Of a stretch of 64,000 nucleotides of DNA, positions 53,161 through 61,741 are shown one piece after another. Both the position numbers and the translations under genes were made by a program. Below the pieces are notes generated by a model. The model ran no database searches and was not told the DNA's origin. It worked only from the letters and a program-made list of their open reading frames with translations. The stretch comes from Flavobacteriaceae bacterium. Lineage in GTDB: Bacteria; Bacteroidota; Bacteroidia; Flavobacteriales; Flavobacteriaceae. How positions within the stretch are numbered: position 1 is the first letter of the stretch; each line of letters begins with the position of its first letter. The DNA is taken from the NCBI GenBank assembly GCA_014075215.1, contig CP046177.1:3472501-3536500 (forward strand), given 5' to 3'.

Positions 53161-54468
53161 ATGCTACATGTCAGAGTCATCAAAACCAAAGGGGATTCTA
53201 AATCCGTACAGGTATATCATTACCAAAAAAGCAAACGCGTTATCGTTAAGCACATTGGTTCGGGTTCTACTGAACAGGAGATAACTGCTCTATTAGAAAT
53301 GGCTAAAGTTTTCATAGCAGACCACACTAAGCAAGTCTATTTATTTGAAGAACAGCAACCCAATGAGCAAAACGTTTTGCTTAGTCAATGCGTTTACTTG
53401 GGTTCTTACTACACATTCTTATATGATATCCTTAGATCAATACAACATCACATAGGCTATACCTTAATAACAGATAGCTTACTTAATGATTTAGCTTTGA
53501 TGCGTATTGTAGAACCCGCTTCAAAGCTTCGCTCGATAGTATTAATGGAAAGCTATTTTGGTATTGTTCATAGACACCAAGGTTATTACGAGTCAGTTCT
53601 AAAGTCTTTAGAGTTAAAACATGCCATAGAAAAACAAACTCTAAAATTTGCCAAGACAGATTATGGTTTTGACTTTTCAATGGTATTCTATGATGTAACC
53701 ACCCTTTATTTTGAGAGTTTTACAGCTGATGAACTTCGTAAAACAGGATTTTCAAAAGATGGCAAAGCACAACAGCCTCAGATATTAGTAGCACTTTTGG
53801 TAACACCTCAAGGTTTTCCTGTGGGATACCATGTCTTTTCCGGTAATACTTTTGAGGGGTATACGCTAATACCAGTCATTCAGGATTTTATTAAAAAGCA
53901 CAAGGTAAAGCACTTTACCGTAGTTGCAGATGCCGCCATGATAAGTGCCGATAACATACAAGCACTAAAACAAGAAGACATCCACTACATTGTAGGTGCT
54001 AGATTAGGCAACCTGTCTTCGGATATGTTAACCCAAATAGATAACGCTTTAAAAAGAGAAGATGGCAAAAATATAAGGCTCAAAACAGATAAAGGTTCTT
54101 TAATCTGTAGTTTTTCTAAAAAGAGATATAACAAAGACAAGCACGAGATGAACAAGCAAATAGATAAAGCCAAAAATCTTATGCAACAACCCTCAAAAAT
54201 CAAAAAAGTAAAGTTTATAAAAACTGATAATAGCAAAACTAGTCTCAATGAAGAACTCATTGCAAAAACCAAAATGCTACTTGGAGTAAAAGGCTATTAC
54301 ACCGACATTAAAGCTAATGTCGTAAATAATGCAACAATCATCAAAAATTATCACGAACTCTACAGGGTAGAGCAAGCCTTTAGAGTATCAAAGAACGATT
54401 TGAAAACCAGACCTATCTTTCACTTTAAATCACACACCATACAATTGCACAGAGACCTTTACAGTTGA
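53161..54468 (+). CDS. IS1634-family transposase, C-terminally truncated
   Basis: 435 residues from the ATG at 53161; a TTG at 53152 would add three residues. The DDE triad is visible: FYDVTTLYF, VVADAAMIS and the C-terminal YRVEQAFRVSKNDLKTRPIF. Family members continue about 80 residues further with a helical block. Here homology stops at KSHTIQ near 54447, where an IS1-type sequence begins in another frame, so the last residues (LHRDLYS) are not native. Probably inactive. Confidence 0.83.
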   Translation: MLHVRVIKTKGDSKSVQVYHYQKSKRVIVKHIGSGSTEQEITALLEMAKVFIADHTKQVYLFEEQQPNEQNVLLSQCVYLGSYYTFLYDILRSIQHHIGYTLITDSLLNDLALMRIVEPASKLRSIVLMESYFGIVHRHQGYYESVLKSLELKHAIEKQTLKFAKTDYGFDFSMVFYDVTTLYFESFTADELRKTGFSKDGKAQQPQILVALLVTPQGFPVGYHVFSGNTFEGYTLIPVIQDFIKKHKVKHFTVVADAAMISADNIQALKQEDIHYIVGARLGNLSSDMLTQIDNALKREDGKNIRLKTDKGSLICSFSKKRYNKDKHEMNKQIDKAKNLMQQPSKIKKVKFIKTDNSKTSLNEELIAKTKMLLGVKGYYTDIKANVVNNATIIKNYHELYRVEQAFRVSKNDLKTRPIFHFKSHTIQLHRDLYS

Positions 54469-54610
54469 AGGCTACAATAGTTTATTCAGACATTTCTTAG
54501 CTCGATTAAGAAGAAAGAGCAAGTGTTACTCAAAGAACGTTAACAGATTAAAAGAAGCCATTATGATGCTAATGTTAAAAAGAAATAATCAACTAAATAT
54601 ACTTTATTAA
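54437..54610 (+). pseudogene. IS1-family transposase C-terminal fragment fused to the IS1634 gene
   Basis: In the +1 frame relative to the IS1634 gene, from about 54446 to the TAA at 54608, the translation is TETFTVEGYNSLFRHFLARL, then RRKSKCYSKNVNRLKEAIMMLM. This is the InsB-type C-terminal signature (NSLxRHxLARxxRKxKCYSK) of IS1. The upstream part of IS1 is missing. Confidence 0.78.
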
Positions 54611-54626
54611 CAATGCCTGAATTTGG

Positions 54627-56261
54627 TTATTTCCGTACTTCAGAGGCCTCCATATCCTTTTTAAAATCCGACAGGTTCTTTTCCAAAATAGTTTTTATTT
54701 TGGCAGTATCCGTATTGTATTTTAGAGCTATCGGCTTTTTCTCCGGAAATTGTTCTATGGTTACTGTGGTAGACGGAAAAGCAAATTCCACACCTAAATC
54801 TTTAGCTAATTTTAAAATTGCCAGATGTAATATATGTTTTGATCGTTGCTCTTCTGCCCAGGCCAAGCTTTTAAAATACACATTTACCATAATGAGCAAG
54901 GCCGAATCTCCAAAACCGGTAAATTCCACATGATACGAGTCTGCTTTTGTTCCCGGATATGCTGTAATAATATTTCGCACGCCTTGTATAAAAGCTTCTA
55001 TTAGCTCTGACGGAGTATCATAGCGTAATCCCAAATGAGTAGTATACCTTCTGTATAAGAGCAAGCCTTTATTATTAACTACCATTTCCGACAATTTACT
55101 ATTCGGAATCTGATATAAAGAAGTGTCTGCAGCTCTTATTCTGGTAGATCTGAAACCTACTTCTTCTACGGTACCTTTTACCTCACCGGCTTCAATCCAA
55201 TCGCTAATATGAAAGGGTTTATCAGCAAAAATCATTACTGTTCCAATTAAATTTTTAACAGTATCCTGTGATGCAAAAGCAATGGCCAAACCACCAATAG
55301 ACGCGCCGGTTAAAACAGCTGTGGCATTCACCCCAAAAAGAGTGATCACTTTTAAAACACCGATAAAAATGATGAGTCCGTTTAGGAAATTACCGAGTAT
55401 AGGCACTAACTGATCATCTAACTTTCCTTCTGTTTTTTTAGCAAATTCCTGGTAAATAGTCGTTAGTACCTGAGCCAGTTTTAGAAACACATAAATCCAA
55501 AAAACAGTAGCTGCAATATTAAATGCCAGAAAAAGCCATTTATTTACGGTTAAACCGAACTGTAATGACGGATATACTTTATTTAATAAAGTAATTGCTA
55601 TTAACAAACTTATAGGATGTGCCAGCTTTTTTAATGCTTTTTTAATAAAAGGATTTCCTGTCTTGATAAACCGGTATAGAATTCTTTGTAAAATAAAGTA
55701 AGCAATGCTCCTGGAAATATAAAACAACAATATTGCTACTATTATTAACAGGATGAATGCAACGAGTTGCCATATTTCCAAACCTACTATTTTTTTATGT
55801 CCGTAACCCGGTATCATTTCCTGGATTTTATCTATATACCAGGGAAAAACAGCAGCATATAAAATATCTATTTTTTGTACGGTTTCCGATGAATAATACC
55901 ATTGATCTCCTTTTTTTTCTACGGAAATTAACGGCATTCTCTCCGGAAATAACATATATTTATGAACGGTAGTAACACCTATTGTATCGTTGTAATCAGG
56001 ATCATTAGGAATCGTATTAAATTTTATCTCCAATCCTTTTCCATCTAACACTTTTTTAATTTTGATAGCTATAGTTATTGCTTCTTTTTCGGGTAACCCG
56101 TGAATTGTTTTTGCCGATTTTTTGGGTTGATAACTATCTTGTTGTAAATAATAAATATGTGTATAAATAGTAGCATTAGGGTTGCTCAAATCTACACTGT
56201 CCTTTACTTGTGCTATTGAACATAGAGAAAATAAGAAAACCGGAATAAATATTTTTTTCAT
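54627..56261 (-). CDS. MscS-family mechanosensitive channel
   Basis: 544 residues from the ATG at 56261; an in-frame TTG two codons earlier is less likely. A signal peptide (FIPVFLFSLCSIAQ) and a periplasmic domain of about 130 residues precede four to five membrane segments. The pore helix and MscS core follow: GASIGGLAIAFASQDTVKNL, MIFADKPFHISDWIEAG, VEEVGFRSTRIRAADTSLYQIPN. The C-terminal alpha/beta cage runs to the end. It should open under membrane tension to release solutes. The stop is 16 bp past the IS1 fragment end, so IS activity came right up to the gene. Confidence 0.93.
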   Translation of the reverse strand: MKKIFIPVFLFSLCSIAQVKDSVDLSNPNATIYTHIYYLQQDSYQPKKSAKTIHGLPEKEAITIAIKIKKVLDGKGLEIKFNTIPNDPDYNDTIGVTTVHKYMLFPERMPLISVEKKGDQWYYSSETVQKIDILYAAVFPWYIDKIQEMIPGYGHKKIVGLEIWQLVAFILLIIVAILLFYISRSIAYFILQRILYRFIKTGNPFIKKALKKLAHPISLLIAITLLNKVYPSLQFGLTVNKWLFLAFNIAATVFWIYVFLKLAQVLTTIYQEFAKKTEGKLDDQLVPILGNFLNGLIIFIGVLKVITLFGVNATAVLTGASIGGLAIAFASQDTVKNLIGTVMIFADKPFHISDWIEAGEVKGTVEEVGFRSTRIRAADTSLYQIPNSKLSEMVVNNKGLLLYRRYTTHLGLRYDTPSELIEAFIQGVRNIITAYPGTKADSYHVEFTGFGDSALLIMVNVYFKSLAWAEEQRSKHILHLAILKLAKDLGVEFAFPSTTVTIEQFPEKKPIALKYNTDTAKIKTILEKNLSDFKKDMEASEVRK

Positions 56262-56335
56262 TATCAAATGTTAAAATCATATTAAAAGGAATATCAAATT
56301 TAAACCTTTTTTTTGTTCTTAGGTCTTAAAAGCAA

Positions 56336-56401
56336 TAAACTTATTTAAACTTTTTGGATGTAAGCGATTTTTTAGCAAATTGAAAAAGTTTAGATGAATT
56401 C
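56336..56401. repeat. Shortened family A palindrome
   Basis: TTATTTAAACTTTTTGGATGTAAGCG followed directly by ATTTTTTAGCAAATTGAAAAAG and TTTAGATGAATTC. It keeps both ends of the family A element, but about 95 bp of the middle are deleted. Confidence 0.75.
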
Positions 56402-56434
56402 AATAATAAAATAATGTATAAATATTTGAATCAC

Positions 56435-56944
56435 ATGAAAAAATTAATGTCCCTTTTAGTACTTGTATTAGCTTTTACGATAACAGCACAAGCACAGAAA
56501 AAACGCGTAAAAAAGTATATAGAAAAACTTACCGTTGAACAGCAGGCTTCCCTGATAGTTAAAAAAATGACTTTGGAATTGGAACTGTCTGACAAACAAC
56601 AAGACCAAGTTAAACCGCTGGTATTAGCCCAAGTTAAAGATAGGAGAGTAAATTATGAAAAAATGAAGGAGCTAAAGAAAAAGTATAAAGAAAATAAAAA
56701 AGAAGTAACTGCAGATACCCGTTACAAAATGGCGAATGCTCAGTTAGATAAAAGAATTGCTTTTCAAAGAGAAATGAAAGCTATCTTGAATGAAGCTCAA
56801 TATGAAAGATTCAAAAAGTTGGAAAAAAATAATAGAAAAAGAATGAAAGGAAAAATGATGAAGCGTAAAAAAATGATGAAAAAACATAAAAAGCATATGG
56901 AACACAAAGAATATAAAGAGGAGCACGAAGAAAAAAACGAATAG
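56435..56944 (+). CDS. Spy/CpxP-like periplasmic protein with Lys/Met/His-rich tail
   Basis: 169 residues from the ATG at 56435 (56414 would spoil the signal peptide). The signal peptide is MKKLMSLLVLVLAFTITAQA. The mature part is helical: LTVEQQASLIVKKMTLELELSDKQQDQVKPLV resembles the Spy/CpxP helix with the LTxEQ motif, then QREMKAILNEAQYERFKKL. The last 45 residues are extremely rich in Lys, Met, His and Glu, a composition that could bind metal ions or acidic partners. Probably a periplasmic stress or metal-linked protein; no cognate regulator is adjacent. Confidence 0.72.
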   Translation: MKKLMSLLVLVLAFTITAQAQKKRVKKYIEKLTVEQQASLIVKKMTLELELSDKQQDQVKPLVLAQVKDRRVNYEKMKELKKKYKENKKEVTADTRYKMANAQLDKRIAFQREMKAILNEAQYERFKKLEKNNRKRMKGKMMKRKKMMKKHKKHMEHKEYKEEHEEKNE

Positions 56945-56950
56945 TAAACA

Positions 56951-57033
56951 TATATAAATTACGAATTATAAATTCACAATTACGAAATTTTTATCTCCTC
57001 AATACCAACTGATTAATTTAATTTTTAAGCTAA
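56951..57033. repeat. Uninterrupted copy of the AT-rich repeat (empty insertion site)
   Basis: Matches 34210-34241 on its left and 37783-37844 on its right with nothing between, the point of division being ATTA-CG at 56982/56983. It therefore shows the state of the panC-panD region repeat before the restriction-modification unit entered. Confidence 0.75.
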
Positions 57034-57044
57034 ATAGTTAACCC

Positions 57045-57644
57045 TTAAAAATAGGCTATTTGTTGGTTAGGTTTTATTATTAGAGTCCGATTTTTCTCTA
57101 ACAAATTTTTGCACAGGTAACCAAAGGTATTAAGAACAAGCCAAAGAATTTCTTGTTTGAGTTTTCTCATTAATTTTTTGAAGTTGAACCCAGCGGCGGC
57201 CATCATAAAGTTGATACTATCTCCCATCTGACCTTTTAGGAAGTTGTTTGCTACCCTATGGTCTTGTTTAAGATGGGATATTGTTCATTCTTGCCCAATA
57301 CGCTGACGAAAGTGAACTAGATCGCTGGCAGCGAAAGGTTGGCCACAACGTTGAACGGTAGCACCACCTAAATACTGAAAATAAGCGTTCACCTCCCAGT
57401 GTTCTTCTACCAAACGCTCATCGGATAAATTGTAAATGGACTTCAAAATCAAAAGTGAAATCATCAAACGAATCGGACGAGCAGGGAGACCTTTATCCGA
57501 ATAGAACTTTGAAAACTCTTTATCAAAATAATACCAGTCTATCTCGTCTGCTAACAGATAAAGCTCATGCTTGGCATTCAATTGTTCCTGTAAGGTTGGA
57601 GCTAGAAAAGTTAACTGATTTTGAGGATTATTTTTTGAACGCAT
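57045..57644 (-). pseudogene. IS5-type transposase remnant with internal deletion
   Basis: The N-terminal part (57644-57285) is a DUF772-type domain (NPQNQLTFLAPTLQEQLNAK; DKGLPARPIRLMISLLILK; FAASDLVHFRQRIGQE). The C-terminal end (about 57270-57045) reads KQDHRVANNFLKGQMGDSIN and NFMMAAAGFNFKKLMRKLKQ in another frame. The catalytic middle of roughly 200 codons is absent. The upstream ATG at 57644 is a family-type start. Confidence 0.8.
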
Positions 57645-57715
57645 TTGACAAGGTTTTACAATACAATTTAAAAAACGTTGTCTTTTTTACAATAGTTCTC
57701 CAGGCTTTTTTGTAT

Positions 57716-57875
57716 GAACTCATCTTGACTTTTTGTTTTTAACCGAAAATGAACTGAAATTTAACTAGATAAGGCACTTTTTGAAAGCTATAGCAGTGCT
57801 ACAGGTAAGAAAAGTAACGAAATATAGGTGAATTTCAGTCATTTTTTAGGAAATAGAAAAAGTCAAGATGAGTTC
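57716..57875. repeat. 160-bp palindromic element, diverged family A copy
   Basis: Ends GAACTCATCTTGACTTTTT and reverse complement (AAAAAGTCAAGATGAGTTC). Tip TAGC-AGT-GCTA at 57791-57801, exactly central. The arms differ from the other family A copies, but the ends and tip are clearly related. Confidence 0.8.
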
Positions 57876-57965
57876 TATATTAATAACTGAAATTCAATAT
57901 GTTAAAATTTTTTTAAGAGTTGACTAAATATAATTGCGACACCTGTAATTTACCCGGTTTTATAC

Positions 57966-58001
57966 TGAACTCATTTAAATTGAAAAAGTTTAAATGAGTT
58001 C
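57966..58001. repeat. Minimal family A element: both ends fused
   Basis: TGAACTCATTTAAATTGAAAAAGTTTAAATGAGTTC retains only the two outer ends of the family A element joined almost directly. Confidence 0.75.
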
Positions 58002-58054
58002 GCCATTGAAATCGGGTTCACTTTGAACTTGAAACTTTTGAACTTAAAACTACA

Positions 58055-59203
58055 TCATATGTGCAAAGCCTGCTCTAGGTCTTGCAACAGGTCATTTATA
58101 TCTTCTATTCCTACACTTAATCGGATTAACGAATCTGTGATTCCGACTTTTAACCGCTCTGCTTCGGGTATGGATGTGTGTGTCATCGTAGCAGGATGAT
58201 TTGCCAGGCTTTCCACACCCCCTAAGGATTCGGCCAATGTAAAAATCTTTGTATATTCCAGAAATTCAAATGTTGCTGCTTTGCTTCCATCCTTCAATTC
58301 GAATGAAACCATACCACCAAAGTCTTTCATTTGTTTTTTAGCTACCGAGTAATTCGGATGATTTTCGAATCCCGGATAGTACACTGTGGCTACTTTAGGG
58401 TGATTTTTTAAAAAATCAGCAACTGCCTTTCCGTTTTCGCAATGACGTTGCATTCTTACATGTAAGGTTTTGATTCCCCGCAAAGCTAAAAAGCTATCCA
58501 TAGGGCCGGCAACAGCACCCCCTGCAAACTGAATAAAATGGAGTACTTCTGCCAAGGTTGCATCTTTAACCATAAGAGCACCCATCACCAAATCCGAGTG
58601 CCCTCCGAGGTATTTTGTTGCTGAATGCATCACAATATCCGCACCTAACGTGAGGGGCTGTTGCAGGTAAGGAGTTGCAAATGTATTATCCACCGCAATG
58701 TATGTATCTTTATTTTTTGCCTTTACCTTTTTGGAAATTTCTTCAATATCGGCAATCTTCATCAGCGGGTTTGTAGGAGTCTCCAGCCAAACTAGTTTTG
58801 TGTTTGCTGTAATGGCTTCGGCAACAGCATGTGCCGAATACATGTTTATAAACTGAAATTTTAATCCGTATTTTTCGAACATGTTTGTAAACATTCTATA
58901 AGTTCCTCCGTACAGATCATCTACTGCAATCACTTCATCGCCCGGATGTAGTATTCTGAGTACACAGTCAATTGCTGATAACCCCGAAGCAAAGGCAAAT
59001 CCATGTGTGCCGCCTTCTATTGCTGCAAAGTTGTTTTCCAGTGCTGTCCGGGTGGGGTTAGCTGCCCTGGAATATTCATAACCTTTATGAATCCCGGGGC
59101 TGGATTGTGCAAAGGTAGAGGTTTGAAATATGGGGGGCATTACCGAACCTGTTGCTTCTTCATGTGTCTGCCCTCCGTGTATTGTTTTTGTATTGAATTT
59201 CAT
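58055..59203 (-). CDS. Cystathionine gamma-synthase-type PLP enzyme (trans-sulfuration)
   Basis: 382 residues. Cys/Met-metabolism PLP fold: SGLSAIDCVLRILHPGDEV, LVWLETPTNPLMKI, AVDNTFATPYLQQP, and the PLP lysine in HSATKYLGGHSD near residue 196. The C-terminal SLGGVESLANHPATMTHTSIP carries the substrate-discriminating region. It is either cystathionine gamma-synthase (metB) or a lyase (metC/cgl); the motif set does not separate these safely. It works in the cytoplasm in methionine/cysteine interconversion. Confidence 0.9.
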   Translation of the reverse strand: MKFNTKTIHGGQTHEEATGSVMPPIFQTSTFAQSSPGIHKGYEYSRAANPTRTALENNFAAIEGGTHGFAFASGLSAIDCVLRILHPGDEVIAVDDLYGGTYRMFTNMFEKYGLKFQFINMYSAHAVAEAITANTKLVWLETPTNPLMKIADIEEISKKVKAKNKDTYIAVDNTFATPYLQQPLTLGADIVMHSATKYLGGHSDLVMGALMVKDATLAEVLHFIQFAGGAVAGPMDSFLALRGIKTLHVRMQRHCENGKAVADFLKNHPKVATVYYPGFENHPNYSVAKKQMKDFGGMVSFELKDGSKAATFEFLEYTKIFTLAESLGGVESLANHPATMTHTSIPEAERLKVGITDSLIRLSVGIEDINDLLQDLEQALHI

Positions 59204-59230
59204 GAATCTATACTCTTAATGATGTTAAAA

Positions 59231-60490
59231 CTACCCTAAATCTATTGTGTTTTTGGAGGTAGTGTATTTCTTAATTAATTTTCCAACTGTAAGCCCTTGT
59301 ACAATGATTGAAAATATCACGACCATATAGGTAACCAGTAAAAACAAATCTCTTTGCATTGCTTCGGTCAGACTTAAAGCCAAGGCAATGGAGATGCCTC
59401 CTCTTAAACCTCCCCAAGTCATTATCAAACTTGTTTTTGGAAAAAAATTTAATTTTTTTGCATACAGTTTTACAGGTAATAATAATGAAAAATATCTTGA
59501 TACCAACAGCATCGGAATTACTATCAATCCGGCTACGATATAGGCACTCTTAAAAGCTAATACCAATAGTTCCATGCCTATCATGACAAACAAAATGGTA
59601 TTTAATAACATATCTATAAGCTCCCAAAATTTATCTACGTATAGTTCCGTAACCTCACTCATAGAAGATCGTCTTACAGTGTCCGTTCCTACGATCAGAC
59701 CTGCCGTAACCATTGCTAACGGAGCAGAAACATATAATTTTTGAGCTATAATGGTTCCACCCATCACAGCAGCAATGGTGATGATGACTTCTATATGATA
59801 ATCGTCAATGCTTTTTAACAGTTTGTAAGTAAGCCAACCTATAATGAGCCCCAATGCTATTCCACCCATTACTTCAACTAAAAAAAGAGTGGAGATATCT
59901 GTGAAGGTTATATTGGTATCTCCTTTTGCGATTTGGTACAGCGTGAGGAAAATGACTACTCCCACACCATCATTAAATAAGGACTCACCCACAATTTTGG
60001 CTTCTAATTTTTCCGGAGCACCTACTTTTTTCATAACTCCTAATACGGCAATTGGGTCTGTAGGGGCAATCAAAGCACCAAAAAGCAGGCAGTAAATAAA
60101 ATCAACAGGCAATGCCAGCCATTGTAATATATAATATACAAAAATTCCGGCTATAAAAGTAGCTGCCAGAGTTCCTAAAGAGGCAAATATGAGAATGGGC
60201 TTGCGCTGTATTTTTAATTGCTGAAAGTTCGTATGCAATGCCCCGGCAAATAATAAAAAACTCAGCATGATATCTAGCAATACCGTCTTGAAATCGATAC
60301 TTGTAATGAGTTCTCTTTCTTTTTGCAGTAAGGTATCGTCAAAATAACTAAGTCCTAGTACTGCCAACGTAAACAGTATGGTGATGATCATTAATCCGAT
60401 AGCGTTGGGTAATTTGATGAATCGTACGTTGATATATCCAAATCCTGCCGACAATACAATGAGTATGGTAATAATAAAAAAATAATCCAT
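59231..60490 (-). CDS. CPA1-family Na+/H+ antiporter
   Basis: 419 residues from the ATG at 60490; a frame 18 codons longer begins with non-family residues. About 12 membrane segments. Characteristic parts are FGALIAPTDPIAVLGVMKKVGAP, GESLFNDGVGVVIF (the ND ion site of CPA1) and MTWGGLRGGISIALALSL. It exchanges sodium for protons at the inner membrane. No long cytoplasmic C-terminal domain, so it is a short prokaryotic form. 27 bp upstream of the trans-sulfuration gene on the same strand. Confidence 0.93.
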   Translation of the reverse strand: MDYFFIITILIVLSAGFGYINVRFIKLPNAIGLMIITILFTLAVLGLSYFDDTLLQKERELITSIDFKTVLLDIMLSFLLFAGALHTNFQQLKIQRKPILIFASLGTLAATFIAGIFVYYILQWLALPVDFIYCLLFGALIAPTDPIAVLGVMKKVGAPEKLEAKIVGESLFNDGVGVVIFLTLYQIAKGDTNITFTDISTLFLVEVMGGIALGLIIGWLTYKLLKSIDDYHIEVIITIAAVMGGTIIAQKLYVSAPLAMVTAGLIVGTDTVRRSSMSEVTELYVDKFWELIDMLLNTILFVMIGMELLVLAFKSAYIVAGLIVIPMLLVSRYFSLLLPVKLYAKKLNFFPKTSLIMTWGGLRGGISIALALSLTEAMQRDLFLLVTYMVVIFSIIVQGLTVGKLIKKYTTSKNTIDLG

Positions 60491-60763
60491 AATATTAACC
60501 CCGTTTTTTGAGAGACATAATGACTCCCAAAGAGATAATACCAAAAAGAATACTAAAATACCTCTGACTTTTAAGTGCCATTATTTGTGTCTCCATTTTT
60601 ATCGTTACTTTAGCCAAAAGTACATGAATTTTTTCATTTGAAAATTCACAAAAAACAGATGAAAAAAATTTATGAACTAACGAAGTGGTTACTGAAGTGA
60701 AACTAAATGTTGTATTTTTTAATCAAAATTAAGTTTTTTACAGAAGAAATATAGTTCATAATA

Positions 60764-61117
60764 ATGAAGAAAGTCTATTTTTTACAAACTTGTGATACCT
60801 GCCGTAGGATTTTAAAAGAAATAAATGTAGAAGGGTTTGAAAGGCAGGAAATTAAGGAACATCGGGTTACCGTAACACAGTTGGAAGAAATGTATCAAAT
60901 GTGTGGCAGCTATGAAAAGTTGTTTAATAAAAGAGCTAAAAAATATAGGGCAATGGGCTTAAAAGATCAATCTTTGACCGAACAGGATTACAGGCAACTT
61001 CTTTTGGAGGAATATACTTTTTTGAAACGGCCTGTTTTTATTGTTGAGAAAGATATCTTTATTGGAAATAGTGCCAAGGAAATCAAAAGATTGAAAGAAC
61101 GGGTTGTACGGTTTTAA
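60764..61117 (+). CDS. ArsC/Spx-family thioredoxin-fold protein
   Basis: 117 residues. The N-terminal redox pair is C-x2-C (QTCDTCRRIL, Cys10 and Cys13); a typical ArsC has CxxxxxR with one catalytic Cys. The conserved C-terminal FLKRPVFIVEKDIFIGN matches the family (usual LIKRPI). It may be an arsenate reductase-like enzyme or a Spx-like regulator; the CxxC is more like Spx. Single gene between two minus-strand neighbours. Confidence 0.82.
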   Translation: MKKVYFLQTCDTCRRILKEINVEGFERQEIKEHRVTVTQLEEMYQMCGSYEKLFNKRAKKYRAMGLKDQSLTEQDYRQLLLEEYTFLKRPVFIVEKDIFIGNSAKEIKRLKERVVRF

Positions 61118-61155
61118 GTTTGAAAGTTCCAGGTTTCAGGTTCGAGGTTCCGAGT

Positions 61156-61482
61156 TCAAAGCAGTTTTTTATTTTGATGATGGCGCTCATGATCTCTTTT
61201 GGTTTTGACAGCTAATTTCTTTTCAAATGCTTCCTGTAAGTTTATCCCTGTTTGGTTTGCCAGACATAAGACCACAAATACGACATCTGCCAACTCTTCT
61301 CCAAGATCTTTATTTTTATCGGACTTTTTTTCGCTTTGTTCTCCGTAACGACGCGCAATAATACGTGCTACTTCACCCACTTCTTCTGTAAGTTGTGCCA
61401 TATTGGTAAGCTCATTAAAATAACGAACCCCATGGCTTTGTATCCATTTTTCTACCTGCTGTTGTGCGTTTTGTATATTCAT
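61156..61482 (-). CDS. MazG-like nucleotide pyrophosphohydrolase
   Basis: 108 residues forming one MazG-type four-helix unit. The metal-binding residues are in LTEEVGEVARII (ExxE) and DLGEELADVVFVV (ExxD). Such enzymes cleave nucleoside triphosphates to monophosphates and pyrophosphate, cleaning abnormal nucleotides in the cytoplasm. The usual length is about 100-110 residues for this single-domain type. Confidence 0.9.
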   Translation of the reverse strand: MNIQNAQQQVEKWIQSHGVRYFNELTNMAQLTEEVGEVARIIARRYGEQSEKKSDKNKDLGEELADVVFVVLCLANQTGINLQEAFEKKLAVKTKRDHERHHQNKKLL

Positions 61483-61741
61483 ATTCCGGTTATCTTGGTT
61501 TTTTAGTATTAAGTATTATTATTGTGTACATCCCTAAATAGCGTTGACTGTTTTATTTGACTTTTTATTTATGCTTTTGTTTTTATATTTCATTTCGAGA
61601 TTTGAACCTGAGGTTTTTCCCCGGTTGCTAAAATAAGTATTTTCAACTTTAACATAAACGAGAAAATGAAACAAACAGGAATAAGAAGCTACTTTGATTT
61701 ACAATGTAAAATTAGGTTTAGAACTTTCCGGTTTTTACACT
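61483..61741. other. Intergenic region
   Basis: About 260 bp between the pyrophosphohydrolase start and the nuclease-gene stop. I see no gene, repeat or clear promoter box in it. Confidence 0.5.

Noticed and set aside
57045..57227. Independent 60-codon gene
   Set aside because: It is the C-terminal piece of the IS5-type transposase remnant on the same strand.
37855..58001. CRISPR array from the repeated palindromes
   Set aside because: Copies are kilobases apart, 36-167 bp long and differ in sequence; there are no regular spacers and no cas genes.
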